Positions 36,139 through 49,300 of a stretch of DNA of 64,000 nt are shown piece after piece. The stretch is from NCBI GenBank assembly GCA_001692895.1, contig KV748224.1:558001-622000 (forward strand). Reading direction: 5' to 3'. Under the pieces are notes generated by a model, which searched no databases, was not told the DNA's origin, and was given only the letters and a program-made list of their open reading frames with translations. This DNA comes from Cenococcum geophilum 1.58. Its lineage: Eukaryota > Ascomycota > Dothideomycetes > Gloniales > Gloniaceae. The translations under genes were made by a program, and so were the position numbers. The stretch's first letter is position 1. Every line of letters begins with the position of its first letter.

Positions 36139-36403
36139 AGTTTACGATACTAGCGCGTCCGTAGGCTTGTTACGGCAGCAGTGGTTCCTAAGGAGGTTAA
36201 AAAGTAAGGTAGTAAAGCACTATAGGTAACTCGTAGGCGCCTTGTAGGCGCCTTATAGGCGAGTCCTAAAAGGCGGGGAGATGGATTACGGGGTTTTCTT
36301 AAATAGAGTTTTCTCCCCATATATATATAAGGAGTAGTCCGCGTAGGCCTAATAGGGATCTAAATCGGATGTTAAGCAATAAATAATAATAATTAAGCCT
36401 AAT

Positions 36404-36926
36404 ATTTTAATAGAATTAGAATACCTTTTATTTTTATAAGCAAAGAGTAGTACTAATTATAAAATAATTAAGAAATATTATTAGTATAACTAATAATTCT
36501 ATACGGCAATATAATATCCTTATTTAAGAACTTTAGTAGTATTCTATTTATAGTAATTTCCCTAAATAGGTAATAGTTTACTTAAAGTGGTAGAGAAAAT
36601 TCTAAGGTATTTAACTAGAAAATTAAGGTTAATACTTAATGTTAGTTAAGGTACTAAATAGTATTAAACTAAAATAAATTTTATATAAGTTTTAAAAATG
36701 TCTTTTAAAGACCTTACTATACTAAAGTAATATCTCTAGTAGGCTTAATATTTAAGTTAAAATTAAATAAATTTTACCTTTAAATAGTAACCTTTACTTA
36801 AAGAGGTAAAACGTGATCTCTTTTTTAATGCAGCTAAGATATATTAAAGAAATTCTTAGAGACTAAAAGAGTATAAAAATAGGTCTTAGAGTAACTAAAA
36901 AGTAAAGGCATCTTTTAGTATTTTTA
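36404..36926. other. AT-rich spacer between two LINE insertions
   Basis: Continuation of 31081-31604 interrupted by the LINE. No gene seen. Confidence 0.45.
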
Positions 36927-36940
36927 AAGATTATTTATAT

Positions 36941-37273
36941 TAATTAATAATTCATTGCTTAACGTCCGATTCGGATCCCTATTGGGCCTACGCGGACTAC
37001 TCCTTATGTATATATAGGGAGAAAACTCTATTTAAGAAAACCTCGTAATTTATCTCCCCGCCTTTTAGGACTCGCCTATAAGTCACCTATAGTACTCCTA
37101 CTACCTTACTTTTTAACCTTTTTAGGAACCACTGCTGCCGTAACAAGCTTACGGATGCGCTAGTATTGTAAACTTTACTCTACTACTATAGAGTCATTAG
37201 GGGGCGCCCGTTACTCGCCCCCCTACCCTTTATTACTATTTCCCTTATAACCCGGAACTGGTTTAGTATATTT
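36941..37273 (-). mobile_element. Severely 5'-truncated LINE copy (3' 333 bp)
   Basis: Reverse complement of the LINE's last part (about 36040-36380), including the end of ORF2, the GGCGCCC block and the GGAGTAGTC-GCGTAGG 3' tail. Flanked by its own 14-bp duplication AAGATTATTTATAT (36927-36940 and 37274-37287). It is therefore an independent insertion, not an inversion. Confidence 0.88.
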
Positions 37274-37287
37274 AAGATTATTTATAT

Positions 37288-37904
37288 AGTATAGGTAAAT
37301 TCTTAGAGGATTAATATCCTTTATATTAGATTCTTTAAGAAACTATACTATTTCTCCTTTATCCCACCTAAATAAATAAATAATATTTTTCTATTAAGAA
37401 TATACTCTCTTTATAGCTATACTAATATTTCCTTATAAATTACAATATCTCTATATATTCTTCTTTTTAATTAAATTAATTCCTTAGTAAACCTAAGAAG
37501 CCGTTTATTTTAAATAGTAACTATAGTATTTTAAGCTTTATTTCTTATTAAACCTAAAGCCCCTCCTATACCCCAATTAAACTATTGCTTTTTTTTTAAA
37601 AAAAAATAAAGCTATATTATAAAAATAATTATTATAATAGAGCTTTTTAAGATTTTTAAATATTTAATTTTAGATTTATATAGCAAAAATAGCTATATTA
37701 GCGGTTTTTTCTATAAATGCTAATTATTTTTTATACACTACTAGCCTTAGAAAAATTAAGAATTACTTTTATTCTTTTTAGACAATGTTTTATCTCTTTT
37801 AAATTAACTCTTTTCTTTTATTATTAAATACTAAAACTCCCTTAAATCCTATATAAAAGGCTATAAAAGGCGCTAAAATTAATAAGTTATTTAAAACTGT
37901 ATAT
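37288..37904. other. AT-rich RIP-mutated DNA
   Basis: Poly-A/T runs, no frame recognised. Ends next to the AAGGC duplication of Copia2. Confidence 0.45.
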
Positions 37905-37909
37905 AAGGC

Positions 37910-38075
37910 TGTCAGAAATGAGGCATGCGGTCGTTACGTGACGCCGCGGCACTAGCGTGGCGAGGAGTCTTAAGCTCCTCGCCCTTCCTCATTCCAATTA
38001 ATAAGCTTTATTAACTAACATCACTGTAACCTACTTAAGTAGTCGTTATTAGTAAGTCACCCTATATAACTAACA
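37910..38075 (+). repeat. 5' LTR of Copia2
   Basis: 166 bp, TGTCAGAAATGAGG to ACTAACA; pairs with 53155-53320. Followed by CTAATTAGTAG, the presumed mutated primer-binding site. Confidence 0.92.
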
Positions 38076-38529
38076 CTAATTAGTAGTTAAATATATAGTC
38101 AACTATAGAGCAGCTAGGTTTTTAAATAGAAGAGATAATCTTATATAGGGGTACTATATGCGCTTATATAGAATGGATCCCAGCGATACTGTGCTACCTT
38201 AAACTTATAAAAAACTAGTAATAGAAGTGTTACTAAGTACTAGGAGATACTAAGTTGCGTCTATTATATAGAACAACCGCGTTTACGAAGATTTAGTTAA
38301 GTACTTTAGGTCAGAAATATTACTAAACCTAGGGTCCTAAGTTAACGTCTGAAACGCGTTAAAAACAACCACTATAATACCCTCCGTGTACCTTCGTAGA
38401 CTATAGGATTACAATTACTACCTAATTACACGTCGAACAACCCTTATTTTCCTTAATCTTTTTATTAAAACGCGTTAAACAACTACTTTAATACCCTCTA
38501 TATACCTTTACAGATTCCATTATAGCGTT

Positions 38530-41500
38530 AACCTACCTAAAGAAGTATAAGAAAGACATTAACCTAGAGATATAGAATACCGATATAACTAACCTTAAAG
38601 ATATTAATCAGTAAGACTTAAACGGATTCCTATTATACCGCATAGTATACTATAAAGACAGCAAATATAACAATACTATGCTATAGTACTATATAAAGGA
38701 GGACTTTATTAGATAGATAAAGGGAATATAAACTCCTATAAAGAAGGATATTATATAAGACTTCCGTAACTTCTTACGGGAGTATAGAGTATTTATACCT
38801 ATAGATAGGGGTACTATTAGAGACAACATTTAAGAGCAGGTTATTAACGTAAAAAAAGAGCACAAATGGACTCTATAAGAGATTAAGCACTAACTACGCA
38901 CTATAAGGAAGCTTAACTTACGATAGAATCCAAGTAATACACCTCTAGAGACGAATTTACCTCCACCTTCAACTCTGTATCCAATTTAACCTATAACCTT
39001 AATATTAGATACTATACCCTAACGAGAGTAGGCATAGGATCCCATTGCTTCACAATTTAATAACCTTTAGACTCCACTGACCAGACCTATATCCCTACTA
39101 TAGCCTGTAATGTAACTCCTACCTCCTCTATTTTAATCTTAAATTAGAGGTAGTTTGGAATTACTTATAGAGCTTATAAAGTTCTACTTAAATTAGAAGA
39201 AGAAGTTTAGCGGGGAATTATATAATGTTCTTAATTTAAAACTACGTATCTTCTATAACTATTGCTAGAAGGTAGGAATAGAGTCTAATTAATACCATAA
39301 CGCCTATTCCGTTATACTTAAGGGCCAAGCTAGTACCTTCTATTATAATTATTTGGTAGAAAAAGGATATAATTTTAACCGTATAATATATATATTAAGA
39401 TACTACTTTAAAACAGAAGAGAATAAGTAGCAGTATATATTAGAATAGAGAGAGACTACCTTTTTAAGGATCATTGCTATAAACCTAGGTGTCCCTCAGC
39501 TTAATTGTCTTTAAAAGCTTTTTAATTAACTTTAGATAATTTAGCGTGGTTTATCCAAATTATATTAAGAGGATTTTAGCCTATATAATTAAGTTATTAG
39601 CGTATACTAAGGCGTTAAAGAATATAACCTTACTCTCTTTAATCCTGTAAATACTTATAAAGGAGTATATACTTAATTAAGATCTTTTATTAGCACCACT
39701 CTACGCTCTTAAAAAGTATAGTAATTTAACGCCTAACTTTAACCTACTTTAATCGACCCGCCTAACTAATATAATTATAACTAGACTAATCGAATATATA
39801 GTAGCCGGGGTAGATAATATAGTAAAGGGTATAATTAATAACTATAAGGTAAAGGTAGAGGCCCTTATAGAGGTTTATTTCGAAGTAATTACTAAAAAAA
39901 GTATTATATTTATAAGAAACTGAATTACTAGTTAACTAGGTATTCTTTTAATAAGCAAAAGGAGGTATATAATAAGTTTCGCTAGAGTATAAGAAATATT
40001 AGAAATTATAAGGTTACTATAGCCTACTTCTAAAGCTTCCTAGTTTAATATAAAGGCGTAGAAGATCTTAAGGGTAAGGTTAATAAGGCTAAACAGCTCC
40101 TTATAAATATAGAAATTAAGAACTACTTACCTAACTAATACTTTACTAAGTATAGTAAGGTAGATAGTATATAAACTGTTACTATTTTTAATAACTAATC
40201 TACGCTCTATTTTACCACAAAGTTAAATATCTTTAATAAGCTAAAGGAGAGTTCCGCGTTCTCCTTTAATAATAAATACTCGGCAAATATCTTCTATAGT
40301 ATTATGCTAAATATAGGAGCCGTAGGAGTATCTATAGTAAAAGAACCTTAAGTTTAAGCTCTTTAATAACTTAATACTTCTATCTAGATTAACTAATTAA
40401 TGGCAGGCCAATATATAATACGTTTTGGCAAGGGTACCGCAATCTCTTTTAGCATAATTAGGGTCTAAACCCCCTTAGGATATATTACTTTCTATATTAT
40501 TCCTACAAATACTCTATTTCTATTCTATATTAGGGATATAGATAAATTAGGTGTTAAGCTTAACAACCTTAAGAATATACTTGTGTAGGGAGATAATTAG
40601 GTGCCTATTATACGTAAGTAGGGTCACCCTTAGCTGCTCCTTTAATAACTAGAAAAGAGTATTACTTAAAGCTATTTAACTAAGTTAGAGTTACGCTAAC
40701 TACACCGTTATTTTAGCCACCTATCTATTTATTAATTGCTTAGGGTTCTTTAGTAAGTAGGCTATAAAGTTAAGGTTAAGGTAATTAAGCATCTTATAAA
40801 GTACTACTATTACTACTAAATAAACTAGAAGTCCCCTAGCCGATTTAAGTTTACCCTTAAAGATAACTTTAACTTTAACTTCTATATTATTATTAACGTT
40901 ATATACCTTAAAGGCAAGCCAGTACTCTAAGTTATTAACTTCTTAACCTTCTTCTAAGCCGCACGTTTCTTAAAGGATATATTAGCTAGGAATATATAGG
41001 ATACCCTATAATTATACTAGATTAATATCTACCTAGGACCCTCTAATTAAATTGTCTATAATATAGAAAAGAACTTCTTATCTATAAAGTTCTAATAATA
41101 GATAAAGGCAATATTCATTAAGGTTAAGGAAGTCCTTATTAAGGTATATAATAGTATTAGAAAAGTAGAGCGATATTATACGCCATTATGCCGCGTATAT
41201 AAGATTATCTCTTTAAAACTAGAGGATATTAGTAAAAAACTTACCTTGCAAATAGCTATTAAAGCCATTAATAATTCCGCTAGCCTAGATAAACTTATAC
41301 CTATATTACTAGTCTTTAGCGCCTACCCTTAAATAACTAATAATTCTTTACTATCTCCCTCCGTTATATAATAAGTTAAGGCTATTTGTAAGGTAATAAA
41401 GGAGGTATAACGTCTCTACGCTATACGCTAGGTTAATAACGCACTAGGAATAAGAAATAGCCTAAATACCTTAACTACGCTTAATCTGCCACTCTAGTCT

Positions 41501-42143
41501 AAGGTACGCGTATAGCGTAAAAAGGGAGGATGGTTAGGCCTATATTAACTTATTATAATTAATGGTTAGACTTATACTATTTAGATACCTTATAAACCTA
41601 CTTAATTCCGTTTAACTATTATTAAGCCTTATTATAAATATAACAGTTTTAAGCCTTTATAAGATGCCATAGAAAATGCCCTAAAGGAGAGCTATAATTA
41701 ATATGCTCTAGAAGGCAACTATAATTCTAATATAATTATAGTAGATACGCCGCAACCATAACGCGGTAGAGGTTGCCTAAAGGGATTACGAAATCGCCAA
41801 TATCTTATTAATTTTAAAGAGTAATTTGTTGCCGCTATTAAGAATAGAGTTAAGTTATTAATAGCCTTTATAACAGCTAAGGAGAAGGCTAACTTTAAGC
41901 TCGCAAAATAGCTCTAAAAGGAAGGTTATATTATAACCCCTAGAGCTCCTTTCTAAGCATTTAACAAGTAAGAGATTAATAGTCTTATTATAAGAGGAGT
42001 CTTTAAATTTAAGAAGTATAACCCTACTAAGTTTAATAGAGTTTATATCTTTAAGTTAAGAATAATTAATAAGATTAAGGGTAAAGCTACTAACGCCCTA
42101 TTTAAGAAATTAAGGCTTATTATCTAAGGCTATAATAATAATA
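38530..42143 (+). pseudogene. Copia2 gag, protease and integrase part
   Basis: Plus frame reads a gag region (LREYRVFIPIDRGTIRD near 38780). The pre-integrase block near 40690-40830 has LELRQLHRYFSHLSIYQLL, then KYYYYYQINQKSPSRF. The integrase core continues with NFYIIINVIYLKGKPVLQV, LGPSNQIVYNIEKNFLS and LVFSAYPQITN. Cys-to-Tyr and Asp-to-Asn changes hit the zinc ligands and active site. Related to but distinct from Copia1. The frame runs into the G3 insertion at 42148. Confidence 0.82.
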
Positions 42144-42148
42144 GTAAG

Positions 42149-42573
42149 TATAACGGAACCTTGTAGCAGGAACTACGGTAGGCTCGTTATTGGGCTAGGT
42201 ATATAGGTAATACAAGTATAGAAGTTAACAACAAATAATAATTGGTAGAGTGGTTACCTAACAGATTAACTCCAATTATATTCTAAGAATTACTATAAGG
42301 AAGGAACTATTTAGGTAGGGACTAAGGGTCCTTAAATACACAACCGTACTCCTATAAAATCCTTCTTATACGTAATATACGTATACTTTATCTACTCTAT
42401 TACGGATTATATAGATCCTATAAATTATATAGATTACCCCATATAACCTCGGTTACTATTCCTCGTTATATAGTTCTACCAGCTCTATTCTAAACCGTGC
42501 CTAAATTAACCAACTAGCTTCTTCTAACTCTTCCCTAAGTAGTTATAACATTATACTTAAAGCGTCTGTAATA
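42149..42573 (-). repeat. 3' LTR of G3
   Basis: 425 bp, matches 51114-51538; more mutated than the right copy. Confidence 0.92.
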
Positions 42574-42590
42574 CTATCTCCCTCCTTTTT
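42574..42590 (-). other. Polypurine tract of G3
   Basis: Minus strand AAAAAGGAGGGAGATAG immediately before the 3' LTR. Confidence 0.75.
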
Positions 42591-42944
42591 ATCTTCGTCC
42601 TTAAAGATTTAAAACATCTCTAAGTTGTTTACTAGAGGTATAATATCTATCTAATTAATTTAGTTAATATTGTTACTTATTATACCTAAAGCAATTTCTT
42701 CTTTTTTAACTACTTGTTGTATTCGTACTGTTGCTACAATATTGTCTCTTAGTAAGATTATGCCGTTTCCATATTCTTGCTGTTTAAAATAGGGGTTAGT
42801 TTATATTGCGCTAGCGAACCCATCTTCGCGATAACCGTCCTTTTACTTAGAGTGTACTAAAGCAAATATTTATTTATTCTGTAATGTTTACTCCGTCTTT
42901 AACGCTAAATATATATAACTTATTACTCTTAATAGTCGTCTAGT

Positions 42945-43345
42945 TCCCTAATTAATTTATCTTAGGGTTTTATATTTAATCTACTGCTACGCAGCTAAAT
43001 AATAAACTGTCTATTACTCTAGCGGAGTTATACTGTTCTTATAACGCGGAATATAAGGCTGCTAAAGCTTAGCAAAGAGCCCTTAATTCCCGTCTTGCTA
43101 CGTCTACTTAGTTAATCCGTCTTAAGAAGGTTTGTAAGAAGATTTATTTTAAAGAGTAAAAACTTATAGAATAAGGTTTATAGGAACTTAATAATAAAAG
43201 AATAGATTCTTTTCTAATAGAGAAGGAAATAGATCTAAGTAGTTTAGCAACTACTCTTCTTAGGTCCCCCTTAGGTGACTTATTCTTTAGCAATCCTTTT
43301 TTTTAATACTACCTAACCTAATTTCTTCCAATACTCCTATACCTT
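42945..43345 (+). pseudogene. Possible antisense reading frame in G3 between pol end and 3' LTR
   Basis: On the strand opposite to gag-pol, one frame reads as a helix-rich protein once RIP-type stops are read as Gln: TATQLNNKLSITLAELY, YNAEYKAAKA, then LIRLKKVCKKIYFKE, RIDSFLIEKEIDLSSLATT and SPLGDLFFS. It covers about 130 codons rich in Ala, Lys, Glu and Leu. Family not recognised. It may be an accessory antisense gene of G3 or a remnant of a DNA-transposon C-terminus. Start and end uncertain. Confidence 0.4.
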
Positions 43346-46300
43346 TTCTATAGCATTCTTTAAATTTTCTAGTAGTTTCTAGGTAGTCTTAGTATAGCCT
43401 ATCTACTTAACCTTATACTATATTTTATCGTTAACGTCCTTATAACTAACGATCTTAAAAACTTACTATTTGTCTTCTTCCTATCCTCTATATATATCTT
43501 CCTTATAGACTAATAGCTTAATATTCCCGTATACTGGCTCTAGCATTACGATATACTATATAGGGTACACGGTCGGCCTGTTATAAGGAGACTCTTACAG
43601 GCAACGCGAAACGGGAACTAGTAGTATATAGGGTGTTGCGCCCCTATATTACTACTGGCTTCCCGCAGGGCGTAGTACGTAGTAGCCACTGCTGGCTCCA
43701 AGGACCTCATCCCTTAACTAGGCTCTGACCTTTAGTGCACCTAGTAGGCAGGTAGGATCACACCCTGGCCGGAGAGACTACTACGTGGCTCGAGAGAACG
43801 GATGCGCGTGTCGGTATATTAACAGACGGAACCATTCGCCTCTAGGGCGGCTTGCCGGTGAGATATACTTAAGGAGTAAATAGGAGTTACTCAGGCGGGA
43901 GAGGTAGTGGCTCGGCCTCGTCCGTAGAAGGTGTACCTAACTATATTACAGGATGCAGCTACGACGCCTCCGTAGGATTACGTCAGTAGGCGCGAAGATG
44001 GGAGTTGCGACCCCTAGAAACGGCAGCTTATGCCCGCGCCGGCGGAAACAATAAAAAAGGCGTGAAACTAGAGGCTATAGAAGGCTCCCAAGCCGTACAA
44101 AAGCGTACCAACTCTAGGAGGAAACTCTTATACAGACTACTAGGGGGTAGACTGGTACTCGGGTAATACCGTTATAAGATATCCAAAAGAACTGGTGAAA
44201 TTCCCCGCAATTAGTGGTGGCAGCCAACTGCTTATAGTTTGGGACCAAAGCACTAGAAAACTGGGGTAGAGGCCTAGATAAGCAGGTATATTGAACTCTA
44301 CTATATTACTAGCTAATATATAACTACCTGCCCCCAGGGCAATCGCCCGCGGAGCATGCGGTTACTCGCCGTTTTTTTTTTACCAAATACTACCTAGCAG
44401 CCTGGATTGCGACCCACGGTTTTCCCTGTCTTCTTTCGACGGAGTGGTGACCCTTAGAAAGGGCCTAGCTAGGGCCTAGGCATAAAAGATACCCAAATAC
44501 ACAATATCCCGCTCGCTTATCAGTATTACGGTGGTTAGAACGGATAAATCCCCCTTACGCCTTCGATAGGCCCTAGGGGGGGGAAGGTATAGCGTATATA
44601 GCAATAGTTAGACAAGAAATAGCATATAGGGGATGGCTAAGATACGGGAAACAGCAGTACGGCAATTAATTGGCAAGGCCTAGCTGGGACGTAGTGAACC
44701 CTAGCTAGGGTAAGCTAGAGAAGGAAGCAGTAGTTCCCAAGGAGTTCGAACATCCAAGGAGGACAGAACGTAGCCGTAGACCCGCAGGGCCGCCGCTACG
44801 GACAGACATGGCAAATCGGGGTTTTTCATCCTACTGAGGTGGCTCATAGGGTTTTTCCTCCCCCCCAGCAGCAAGGGTTTTTTCCCGTTAATATTACTTT
44901 TCCCTTATATACGGAGTAGTCTGCGTAGGGCTAGATAGCATCCGTATCAGACGTTAATTAAAGAAGAATTATTATTATTATTACTATATAGGGTAGATCT
45001 TTATTTTAGCTAGTAGGTTTAACTTAAATATAACTAGTAAAATCCTTTAAACGATTTTAAAAGGTCCTAGTCTAACGTAGTCTAACTTCTTACTTAGTCG
45101 TTAACTCTTAAAATTTTTATATAGTAGCTATACTTTATCTCCCTCCTTAAGATCTNGTCCCTTAGATCTCTTAGNATTATAGTACTTTTTTATTCTNTCT
45201 TATACTTTCTTTACTAATTCTATAAGGTCTATATAAAGATTTATCAATATCTTTATTCTTTCTTTAGCTATGTTACTCGTTTTCTTTACTTATTATAGTA
45301 ACAATAATGTTTTTAGCTTATATCTATAATTTGCCTTAAATAGTAATATGCCTATTCCTTCTTAAGGTGTTGCATTATATATAAACTATATAACTAGTAA
45401 TAGCAATACCTAATTATTCTATGCGTAATTAATATAATACCTTAGATACTATTCTAGCGTCTAATTTAATCTTTCTGTTTGGCCGTCTATCTACGAATAA
45501 TATGCGGTAGAAGTTGCTACTCTAACTCCTTACTCCGCTAAGAATACCTTCTAAAATGCTGCTATAAATCTTAAATCCCTATCCGATATAATCTTACTTA
45601 GTACTCTATATCTTATAAATACTTCTTTAATATAGATTCTAGCAATATCTTCTACTAAGATTTCTTCTGTATATGCTATAAAGTATCCCTACTTTATAAG
45701 CTTGTCTACTATTACTAAAATTACGTTATAATCTTATCCGGTAATAGAATCTCTTAATTTTAATAACTTAATAATAAAGTCCTATAATATAACTTCCTAT
45801 AGTCTCTCTAGTATTTTAATAGGTTATAGCCCTCTATATAGCTTATACCTTATTAGTTTATTCCTTTAGTAATCTAGATATTCTCTTATAACTTTTCGTG
45901 CTAAGCCCTAGATTTATTAATAATATACTCTTTCTAGAGTCTTAATACTAAGCCTATAGCTCCGTTATGTCCCTAAGTTAATCCCTTATAGAATTCTTCC
46001 ATAAATTGCTCCGCTATGCTTCTTAGGATATACTTTACTTCTTAGTTCTCGTATATATCCATCTATAGATCTTCTAGCTATATTTCTAGAATTCTTTATA
46101 CCTAAAAGCTTTCTAGCGTTTTATAAACTTTTTCTGGCTTATTATTTTTCTAAGTTGCTGCAATTTTTAGGTAATTATACCTAATCAATCCGTCTGTGTT
46201 TTTTCGCAGTAAAGCCCCTAATAGCTTTTCGTCGTTCTATAATTTAGCCTTATAACTTAGAGTATCTACTTACGTATTATCTATACCCTTAATATACTAA

Positions 46301-49300
46301 ATCTTAAAATAGTATTCTATAAGCATCTCTGCCTATCTAACCTATCTTTAGTTAAGTTCCTTCGTTATTATAAATCCTATTAGGTTCTTATAATCCGTTT
46401 TAACCATAAATAGTTTTTCCGTGCCTTATAAGAATGCTCTCTATTCTTTTAATACTATAACTATACCTAATAACTCCTTATTGTAGATGTTATAGTTTAA
46501 CTCTAGTGGTGTTATCTTCCTACTATAGTATGCCACTGGGTGCCATCCGTTTTAATATCTCTATATAAAGTATACCCCTAGTATATAGTCTAATGCATCC
46601 GTTTCTATAACCGTTTTTAGTCCTAGTTAATAAATTTTAAGAACTGGCTCCTAGGTAAATAACTCCTTAACTTTCTTAAAGAGTTCTTTCTATTCCTCTC
46701 CCTATACCTATAGTTCTTCTTTCTTTATTAGTTACGTAAATAGCTTAATATCCTTTAACTACTGCGCTATAAACCTTTTATAGTAATTGCAAAACCCTAA
46801 AAATAATCTTAACTGCGTAACGTTCTCTAGTTCTCACTAATTTATTATAGCCTCGATCTTCTTTAAATCTATACTAAGTTAGCCTAGTTTAATAATAAAT
46901 CTAATAAAATTAGTCTTCCTAGTAAAGAACTCGCATTTCTTAATTACTACTAGTATTTGTTCCTCCTATAGTCTCTTTAAGACCTATTTAATATATTCCC
47001 CGTGTTCTTCCTTATTTATTAAGTAGATAATAATATTATCGAGGTATACTATAATAAACTTATCTAAGTGTTCCCCTAATATATTATTAATACGCTTCTA
47101 GAACGTTGCTAGTGCGTTTATAAGCCTAAATTGTATAACTAATGGCTTATATAGTCCTTCCTTTAATCTAAAAGCTACCTTCTATTCATCGCCTTCCTTA
47201 ATTCTAATCTGGTGGTACGCCTATCTCAGATCTATCTTTATAAATATTTACGCATTACCTATCCTGTCTTAGATTTCGCTAATTAAGGGTAAAGAATACC
47301 TATCCTTCCTAGTAATACTATTTAACTGTCTATAGTTAATGCATAGCCTTAGTTTGCCATTTTTCTTTAATACGAACAGTACTGGATAACCCGCTAATAA
47401 TTGCGATGGTCTAATATATCCCTTTTATAAATTTTCCTAGATAAACTCTTTTAGTACTCTACCTTCTTCTTTAGTAAGCTTATAGATTAGAAAGAACTTT
47501 AGACTTATTCCTAGTTCTAACTCTATTATATAGTCCTATACTACGTATTCTAACAGCTTTTCACTTTCTAGTAACCATAGTTTTTCGCCATACTTATAGT
47601 ATCTTTTTAGTACATAACTTAAGCCCCACTTAGTCTCTTTATATATCGCTCTGACCTAGTACTATACCAACTTAGCTTACTGTCGCATTTTACGGCGTTA
47701 AGTATCCCTAATATCGACTTAACCTATAATCCAATCAATCCTTAGATTATATTCCTGTAACTAAGGCATCTCTAATACTGCCTCATCCCGTCCCAATGGT
47801 AGGATATTAAAAGATATCTCGATTTATCTTCCTTTAATAGTTATCTAAATAGGTCCTATTTTAAGATTAATAATGCCTCCTCTATAGGCTATTAGATCTC
47901 CTAAAATTATAACTAATAGGTAAAATTGCTCCTTCTGTCTATAAGGTAGTCCTATTCTTTTAACTACTACTAGTAAAATATAGTTCCTCGTTGCTCTACT
48001 ATCTATTAGCGCTTTAAACTACTAATCTTACTATCTAACTCGTAAATTTAGGTGTTGTCCTTAAATTCCTTTAAGGGTCTAAGGCTCTACTACTGGCTCC
48101 CTCTAGTCCTATAGGCCTNTACTTTTNNTAACTATTNGCTNCTTAATCCTANTNNACTTAGCTNNCTCTTTAGCNAATACCTAGTTCGCTTTTTATCTTT
48201 AATATACTATAAATACATATTCTTTAGGCATTCCCACTACTATTGTCTATTTAAGTATTCTTCCGTAAGGAATCTTTCTAGTTAAAATACTAAGCTTCCT
48301 TCCTCTTAGACTTTTACTAGATGCTATCTATATATATATTTAGCATTCCTATACTATTATCTAGTATATCCTTATAGGGTATTTCCGATTCTTTTCCTTT
48401 AAATTCTTATATATCTTATATATATCGTCTACGCATACAATCTATAATAGCGTATAGTGTGCTAGGTGCTTTAGGTTAACTCTTAACTTATCTTTATCTT
48501 TAAGTTTAAACCTTTATTATACTAATCTAAACGTTATAACTTCGTTCGCAGGTACTAAGATGCGTCTCTTACTTCTCTAGTCCTCTAATTATTCCTCTAA
48601 ATCCTTTAACGTTATAATTAAGGCTCCTTTAATATGCGTTATAGCCTTTTCTATAATCGGGTGGTCCTAGATACCTTTTTTATCCAACTATATATAGAAA
48701 TCTTCCCACTTATCATTGTGCCTTTGCCTATACTACCTTTAATACAGCTGCTGGAGTATATACGGCTTGTCCGTAAGGAAGTATCTTCTTATTACTGCGT
48801 CGTAATAGCCCTTTATGTGTTATTTTTTAAACCTAGTTAGAATTCCTAAATCCTCTTCGTCTTCTAGTTCGCTAAGCCACTTAGCTCTTAGTATGCCTAC
48901 CCTAGGCCTATTAGTAATTCTTTGTACTAGTACTCTATCCTTTATACGTCCTAATATACTAGATCTCTTATCTAGTTTCTGTTCTTGCTATGCAATAATT
49001 CTTTGCCTAAACTCTTCTATAGTTTCTTTTGGTTTATATCTTACACTTAGATCTTTAAAGTCTTCTTACTTCTTAATCTTAGTATCAACTTTTCAATCTT
49101 TAGTCCGAATACTGTATTCTACTAGTAAGTCTTCTAGGTCTATGTATTCGTCTCCTAGTCTAATTACTATTTATGCCGCAGATTCTCTAATCTATAAAGA
49201 AGCTCCTTGCCTCTTACTTATAGGTGTTTTAATTCGCACTCCGAATTTCTAACCCTTTTAGATTCTCGATCCTAAGCTTACTTCTATCTTAAGCTTTACT

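Larger units (their letters stand above)
31620..36388 (+). mobile_element. Tad1-like LINE (non-LTR retrotransposon), probably 5'-truncated
   Basis: Flanked by an exact 15-bp duplication ATAATTAAGCCTAAT (31605-31619 and 36389-36403), as target-primed reverse transcription leaves. It ends in an AAATAATAAT tail. It encodes the end of ORF1 and a full ORF2. The element starts within ORF1 coding sequence, suggesting 5' truncation. Length 4,769 bp. Confidence 0.92.

Noticed and set aside
36040-37273. Single large palindromic element
   Set aside because: Each arm has its own flanking duplication, so it is two LINE insertions rather than one foldback element.
48815-49252. Plus-strand 145-codon Ser/Leu-rich frame
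   Set aside because: Antisense to the G3 gag-pol frame, which reads sensibly on the minus strand here; composition is a by-product of RIP.
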